From the NCBI GenBank assembly GCA_028753945.1, contig JAPNXP010000013.1, forward strand, positions 2,666,001-2,730,000: DNA of 64,000 nucleotides, read 5' to 3'. The notes under the pieces are model-generated. The model had not been told where the DNA came from, searched no databases, and saw only the letters and a list, made by a program, of their open reading frames with translations. A program made the position numbers and the translations under genes. Numbering within the stretch: the stretch's first letter is position 1; each line of letters begins with the position of its first letter. The stretch is from Hexactinellida sp. DTS-2022 (lineage: Eukaryota > Porifera > Hexactinellida). Shown one piece after another: positions 58,984 through 64,000 of this stretch.

Positions 58984-59395
58984 ATATATTAAATCTAAAT
59001 GGTTTGTTTTTTTGTTTGTTGTTTGTTTGTTCGGAATTGATTGAGAAACTGGGTAAGAGCTACAGACTTGAAATTTGGCAGGGAGGTGGGTAACTACGTA
59101 TCTAGGAACAAGTTCTAATATCTAAGAAAAATATTCACATCTTCAATCTCAAAAGGTACAAAACCTTTAGCCAATTAAATTCGAGCGTGGCACAGTATGG
59201 ATTAGCAGCTAGCATTCCATTAGTATAAATTGATTTAGTGTCTCTAACATTTGTTAAGCGTTCAATAATTTATAGAATGCCAATCTGAAACTGCAATTTA
59301 ATTGGGCGAGAGAAAAATAATAAATCCAATCAATTATTTGTAATTTACATATTTTAAAGGGTCGGGGCCGCTTAATTCCAACGACTATATACGGA
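58984..59395 (+). mobile_element. Helitron-like 5' fragment, diverged
   Basis: TATATTAAATCTAAATGGTT, TTTGTTTGTT runs and GTTCGGAATTGATTGAGAAA follow the 5' layout of the family at 23148. No family 3' end is visible. Confidence 0.45.
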
Positions 59396-59461
59396 GTAAT
59401 TAAGTAAGCTGATTCCAAATATGATGTTAACAACCCATGTGTATATATTTGTTGTTTAGAT

Positions 59462-59956
59462 CAGGGCTGCCCAACCTTTCTCATGTGGCGAATCACATTT
59501 CAACTGATATATAATTTTCGAATCATAGACCACAATGAGGTTCCATAAACCCCTAATTTACCAACTAAGATTAATAAACAAAAAGCAGGTGTTATCCAAA
59601 ATTACGATAAAAACGTAATATCTGTCAAAATGTTAATTGTTCGTAAAGAAATACCAACAAAATATTTTTTCATGATACAATCTTCCTTGACTTCCATAAA
59701 TAAAGTTACTATAGTTACTCAAATGTTTTTGGAAGAAATAAACGTACGATTTAAAATACCGAAATAACGTAATTATAATTGTAGAATCATCAATTTTAAC
59801 TGTATTCAATAATAATTGTATTTACGATCAAATAAGTAAATGATTTTTTCAAAAATTATATTATATTTTTAAAAAAAGCAACAAAATGCTTCGCGAATCA
59901 TATTTTTCAGGAAAAGAATCACATTTGATTCGCGAATCACAGGTTGGGCACCCCTG
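59462..59956. mobile_element. hAT MITE nested in 58846-60258
   Basis: Left CAGGGCTGCCCAACCT pairs with right CAGGGGTGCCCAACCT (complement). Perfect 8-bp TSD GTTTAGAT at 59454-59461 and 59957-59964. GCGAATCACATTT blocks lie inside both ends. Confidence 0.9.
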
Positions 59957-60085
59957 GTTTAGATGTAGACGTTATAAGGAATTTACATACGTTACTTCTG
60001 TTATTTGTTGGTTGGGATATATGAGGCACCAGAAGGGTGCTTTCTGCAGCCGCGCAGCGAAAGCAAGCGAAGCGCGCTTGTATAC

Positions 60086-60116
<31 letters not shown>

Positions 60117-60266
60117 ACCTACAACGTTATTTGGCAATAATTTAGCAGGGGGTATGTCCCGGGGCACGAAATTTTCCAAGGGGGGGCTTTGCCCCGGGGC
60201 GAGGATTTCTACCAGGGGGGGCATTGCCCCCCTATGCCCCCCCGTGGCGACGTCCCTGAGGTCTCC

Positions 60267-60766
60267 CATATGTTACAGATGTGCATCTCGAGCCAATTTT
60301 TTGATAAACCATTTTTTAATACCACTTTGACACCTTTGAATATTTGTCTGATCCATAACTCAAAAAATGTTATAGTTAACTCACAATTTTTATTTTCACC
60401 ATATTGGATTCACCATAAATTATACGTGTGATGGGGACAGAAGAATTTTTATAAAGTGTTTAATTCATGCAATAAATGTTGGTTTAAATTTCTTTGTTTA
60501 CTCACACAGTCACACTTCAGTTTCAGTAAAAGTATTAATTCTAGTTCTATTGTTTCAATTTGTCTTAAATATATTGATTTAACTTGTTAAATCTTACTCT
60601 ATTGTTTCAACCTTCGATAATAATATTGATTTACTTATGAATTCGAGCTGGCTTCTATTCAATTGTATTACTATTACTATACAATGGACTATAACAAATA
60701 TAATAATATGAGGAATTTGTTGACTTCAACTCGCCGTGGTTAACATTGCTTTTAAATAATTAACTA
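60267..60766. other. Unassigned AT-rich sequence
   Basis: No gene; AT-rich with short TTCAACTTGT-type words also seen at 51160-51210, so possibly old repeat DNA. Confidence 0.4.
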
Positions 60767-60959
60767 CAGTCAACTCCGCTTAATAGAGCCACCGGTTAAT
60801 CGGTTTCTCCGCTTAATCGGGTCAAAATTTCACGGGATTTATAGGACAGAATTACAGTTTGGCTTACATTATTTTCAGTTAATCGGTTTCTCCGCTTAAT
60901 AATCGGGTCAAAACAACCTGGTCTGGTCCCGAGGTGGCTCTATTAAGCTGAGTTGACTG
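60767..60959. mobile_element. 193-bp mariner-type MITE
   Basis: CAGTCAACTCCGCTTAATAG and CAGTCAACTCAGCTTAATAG (complement), TA at both edges. CGGTTTCTCCGCTTAAT occurs twice inside. Confidence 0.9.
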
Positions 60960-61021
60960 TAATAGTATAATTTATTATCAATACATAATTATTGAATGGC
61001 ATTAAACTCAAGATGGTTTAA

Positions 61022-61916
61022 CGGTGTCCGGATAGGGATTCAGACAAATTACAATGGTAAATTTGTATTGCTTCTTCATAACTACTTGTGATTCATAACA
61101 AGTATCTTCGAAGGCATTTCTAAGAATAACTGCACTTTTAAAAATTCAAATTTCAAAATGTAGGAAATTATAAATAGAATTTCTAAAAATGGCTTCTAAT
61201 TGACCGTAACATAGTCTAATAGTCTATAATCTTTTGTAGAAGCACTTCCCAACTTCTAACTAGTTGTTGTATAAGAAATTGAGTTTCTTAGAAACCTATC
61301 GAACTAGCGATAACAATGAATTTAATTTTTTCTCCTCGATTTTTTTACAGTTTTCGATTCAAAGTCCACATTTCTTCAATTTATTGGGAAATTTCACACA
61401 TTCTGTTCCTATATTCAATCCCAAATCATAAATTACTCATTCTACTTCCTATTTTTTTTCGATATAGTTATGTTATTGACAATGCAGTTGAGTTTGTAAA
61501 GATAACTCAATCCATTTCATCAAAACTAAGCTTTCTAAATCAATTTTATTATTCTTTTAAACAAGCATTTGAAAATTAAGTGTTTATTTGTTCTAATTTC
61601 TCAATATAGTCACTTACTAACATTTCATTTTGATTCTAAAGTGTCTTAGTATTCCCCCCCAATATATTACTTCTAGAAAAAACAAGATAATGTCTACTAT
61701 GACTCATACTCTACTGTAAAATTTCAATGATATCGGCAAAATTTGTAATCTATACCATATATGGAGGTGTTGCAACGTCATATTGTGACACTTATGAATG
61801 ACAAAATCAAAATTAAGATTGGAGGACAAATATTTATGTCATTGAGTGTATATTTATTAAAAAAAATAATTCCGGTGGAATAAAAGAATTTCTGTAATTA
61901 GCCCTGTCCGGACACC
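61022..61916. mobile_element. piggyBac-like MITE with TTAA target
   Basis: CGGTGTCCGGATAGGG at the left and CGGTGTCCGGACAGGG (complement) at the right. Each end is flanked by TTAA (61018-61021 and 61917-61920), the piggyBac target signature. 895 bp, AT-rich; the 87-codon ORF at 61316 is low-complexity and I do not call it. Confidence 0.8.
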
Positions 61917-62040
61917 GTTAAGATAGAAATGAACTTCAAATTTTAAGATAGAAATGAACTTCAAATTATAATTCGTTCCTTTGTCCAGTAACAACTTGTT
62001 AAATGAGACTAAACCCCATGAAGCGTTCATGACATGGAGA

Positions 62041-62168
62041 AAAAATCCAAAATTGCAGCCTGTACCGAGAGTATTTCCCTTTGGAGGCCTGGTAGTTACC
62101 CAACGATCAAATGTAGTACCTCCTAAGGGAAATGCGTCGGCACAGGCTGCAATTTTGGATTTTTTTCT
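62041..62168. repeat. Palindromic MITE-like repeat, intact copy
   Basis: AATCCAAAATTGCAGCCTGT and ACAGGCTGCAATTTTGGATT face each other, with a second inverted pair (TTTCCCTTTGGAGG, CCTCCTAAGGGAAA) inside. Same family as 50289-50943. Confidence 0.75.
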
Positions 62169-62385
62169 ATTGTCTGGGTAGAGGCTTTGAACCAATTTTC
62201 TCCATTTTCAGTCAATTGCTCTGTCTTTTAAACGAACAATATTTGCAAAAAAAAATATATAATTATCAATTGTTGTGATGAATTAATAATATGCATAACT
62301 GTTTATTTAATTAAATAAAATACAAGCAATAAATAGAACTCTTATATTTGGGCAATAATCTTCAAGTTATCTTACCTAATTATCA

Positions 62386-63120
62386 ATGGCGTCCTCGCAA
62401 GTCAAGAATCGTTTGTCGAACATGAAAGATGAGCTAGCAAAAAACACGGATACCTTGGCTGAGTTAGATTTGAAAAAAAAGACCTTGGATTCTGATATTC
62501 TTGGATATGAAGCAGAAGTTTTATCTTGTACGTCTAAGCTTTCAATGCTAGAGAAACAACTTGATGCTGTTGAGCAGGAGCAAGAGGATATCAAACAAGA
62601 TATATCTGCTAGATCTGAAAGATTATGTGAGAAAGAACAAGAAATAGGTGTACTCGAAGGTAACCAAGACGAGGATGAGGGTCATAAAGTGAATCTTGAA
62701 GACAAAGCAAAGACGCTAGCGGGGAATATTACAGAGGCCGAAGTGGTCCTGGAGGATCACAAACGCAGACTGCGGGTATTATCTTCATTGGTCGAGAAAC
62801 GCGAAGAAGAGAGCGAAAAGAATCAAGAGCGGATTTCCAAGACCAAAGAAAAGCTAGAAAAAGTAACTATTGAAATATCTCAACTGGAGCAGGACGAAAC
62901 TCAACTAAGCGAGCACGAGTACGCCTTGAGAGATGAACTGAGAGATATCAATGCTGAATACTTGGAAGTGGACAATGAATATGAAAATTTTGCAAGGCAG
63001 CGTACTACTTTAGATCACGAAATAAATGAGAAAACTAAGAAGATTGATCAATTAAATTCAGAATACAAAAAACAAAAGGAAATATTTGATGAACTTATGG
63101 AAAGTATTAAAGAATTATGA
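62386..63120 (+). CDS. Tropomyosin-like coiled-coil protein
   Basis: A 244-residue ORF starting at ATG 62386, charged and almost free of Pro (none visible), Trp and Cys. It reads as one continuous alpha-helical coiled coil: heptads with Leu/Val/Ile at a/d positions run from about residue 5 to the end. Low-molecular-weight and cnidarian tropomyosins are about 240-250 residues, matching this length. RRLRVLSSLVEKREEESEKN resembles the family's RRI-LLE-ELE-EER core, and the C-terminal part follows tropomyosin spacing. Tropomyosin binds head-to-tail along actin filaments and controls myosin access. Animal tropomyosin genes usually have introns; this frame has none, so a retrocopy is possible, but it is unbroken. 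Another coiled-coil family cannot be fully excluded because sequence identity in coiled coils is weak evidence. Confidence 0.7.
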   Translation: MASSQVKNRLSNMKDELAKNTDTLAELDLKKKTLDSDILGYEAEVLSCTSKLSMLEKQLDAVEQEQEDIKQDISARSERLCEKEQEIGVLEGNQDEDEGHKVNLEDKAKTLAGNITEAEVVLEDHKRRLRVLSSLVEKREEESEKNQERISKTKEKLEKVTIEISQLEQDETQLSEHEYALRDELRDINAEYLEVDNEYENFARQRTTLDHEINEKTKKIDQLNSEYKKQKEIFDELMESIKEL

Positions 63121-63256
63121 AACAGTTACATACTGTACTGATTTTGTGGATAAAATATATTGATTTTCCTGTAAGCAGTGTGTTAATATTTACTCATTAA
63201 TTATTTATCATTGAAAATATTACCTTCATTTTATTTTTGTGAAATTACTACTATAT
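63121..63256. other. 3' flank of tropomyosin-like gene
   Basis: AT-rich, probably the 3' untranslated region; no clear AATAAA seen close to the stop. Confidence 0.35.
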
Positions 63257-63487
63257 GAGGGATGGATCCAGCACAAATATCTGGGGGAGTGAAATGCCCA
63301 GGGTTGGGCCTTAGATTTGTGGACGCCGTGGGAAGCGTCCCCGGGTCAACTGCCAATTTTAGACGTTATTTTTTAAGATTGCATTTGAGAAAGCATCTTT
63401 CAAGAAAGTTGTGGGATTATATTATAAAATGGGGGGGGGGGGGGGGGGGTGGGGGGAGGTGATGCAACCCCCCTGGATCCATCCCTG
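63257..63487. mobile_element. G-run hAT MITE
   Basis: GAGGGATGGATCCAG at the left and CAGGGATGGATCCAG (complement) at the right. ACTATAT flanks both sides (63250-63256, 63488-63494). An 18-base G run lies near 63431-63448. Confidence 0.85.
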
Positions 63488-63579
63488 ACTATATTAATCA
63501 TTAATATTCTATTCATAATATCCTAGGCATCGTAAATTCAAGGGTCGCCCTTTGGGCTTGAAATATTTAGTACAGTGTA

Positions 63580-63893
63580 CTCTAAGTTGTTTAATAACGT
63601 ATTTTATTGGTCACGTATTACGTATAACACGTATAATGTAATACGTATTGTACGTATTCTTTACTTCAAATATTGAGCTCATGGAATTTGCTTTGAACAA
63701 CTTTTGGTTCAACCGTTATTCTTTTATTGTTAATTGACTCGTAGTATAATTTGTATTGTAAAATATGATTATTTGCTAGATGTTTATTTACAACAAGAAT
63801 TAGAAATATTATATTGAATTTACTTCGAAAACATCCTTGGTTGATCATAGATTTAACGTATTATACGCAATACGCGTATTAAACAACTTCGAG
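63580..63893. mobile_element. Mariner-type MITE
   Basis: CTCTAAGTTGTTTAATA and CTCGAAGTTGTTTAATA (complement) with TA on both sides. Subterminal ACGTATTACGTATA words lie inside both ends. Confidence 0.7.
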
Positions 63894-64000
63894 TATACCA
63901 ATCGTCCTCAATTTACGATTAACATTGACCGATTGAATATTTCAGAGAACTTATGTTCCCTCGATTATAATAAATATAGCAATCTTGATTTAAAATATCC

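Larger units (their letters stand above)
58846..60258. mobile_element. G-run hAT element with nested insertions
   Basis: Left TAGGGACGTCG pairs with right CAGGGACGTCG (complement). Perfect 8-bp TSD AGGTCTCC at 58838-58845 and 60259-60266. Long G/C runs lie inside both ends. It contains a Helitron-like 5' region (58984 on) and a hAT MITE (59462-59956). Confidence 0.9.

Noticed and set aside
61857-62195. 112-codon ORF (minus)
   Set aside because: Crosses a piggyBac-like MITE end and the palindromic repeat at 62041.
63421-63470. Long G run as a sequencing error only
   Set aside because: Its length may be inaccurate, but it sits inside a MITE with TIRs and TSD, and other elements in the window share the feature, so the tract itself is probably real.
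1-64000. tRNA or rRNA genes
   Set aside because: I looked for cloverleaf-like A and B box motifs and conserved rRNA cores by eye and saw none; a covariance-model scan would be decisive.

Overview
This is an AT-rich eukaryotic nuclear window, almost certainly from an animal. It holds an SC35/SRSF2-type splicing factor, a tropomyosin-like coiled-coil gene, canonical GT-AG introns of 66-372 bases, and a dense layer of animal-type DNA transposons. The transposon families seen (piggyBac, hAT, PIF/Harbinger, a Mutator-like family with a PHD finger, a KDZ-like DDE family with a Ulp1 protease, THAP-domain remnants and Helitron-like rolling-circle elements) fit an invertebrate such as a sponge or cnidarian. 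The sequence alone does not fix the taxon.

Only two genes look like host genes: an intronless SRSF2-like gene at 4950-5771 (minus) and a tropomyosin-like gene at 62386-63120 (plus). Nearly everything else I can interpret between them is mobile-element sequence, much of it nested. For many elements both terminal inverted repeats (TIRs) and target-site duplications (TSDs) can be read directly.

The main feature is a 19.7-kb inverted duplication at 10709-30403. Two 6272-bp arms (10709-16980 and 24132-30403) are reverse complements without a single length change: paired positions always sum to 41112. I saw one mismatch, at 13242/27870. Each arm carries the same piggyBac-type transposase, interrupted by the same in-frame TAG stop, and a 144-codon ORF of unknown function. 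The 7.15-kb spacer holds two convergent multi-exon genes: a KDZ-like DDE transposase with cysteine-rich N-terminal clusters (17.2-19.7 kb, plus) and a Ulp1/C48-type protease (about 21.2-19.98 kb, minus). They look like the two genes of one transposon. The protease keeps its Asp, Gln and Cys, but its expected catalytic His is Gln.

Layout: 1-3.98 kb, a Helitron-like element with an internal ~140-bp satellite, a GC-rich MITE and unassigned sequence; 3.98-4.6 a mariner-type MITE; 4.95-5.77 SRSF2; 6.3-8.04 nested hAT-type elements; 8.04-10.7 mostly unassigned; 10.7-30.4 the inverted duplication; 30.4-33.2 a repeat relic and a decayed Mutator-like transposase with PHD finger; 34.5-38.7 MITEs, an unknown pseudogene and a Helitron-like element; 39.9-45.2 a Harbinger element with a Myb/SANT gene, a broken HARBI1-like transposase and several younger insertions; 45.7-49.0 nested hAT elements, possible retroelement debris and tandem repeats; 49.5-50 a MULE fragment; 50.4-52.4 hAT elements; 53.7-55 THAP-transposon fragments; 55.7-56.8 a TIR element with a RING-like ORF; 57.1-60.3 two hAT stacks with insertions inside insertions; 61.0-61.9 a TTAA-flanked piggyBac-like MITE; 62.4-63.1 tropomyosin; 63.2-63.9 two MITEs.
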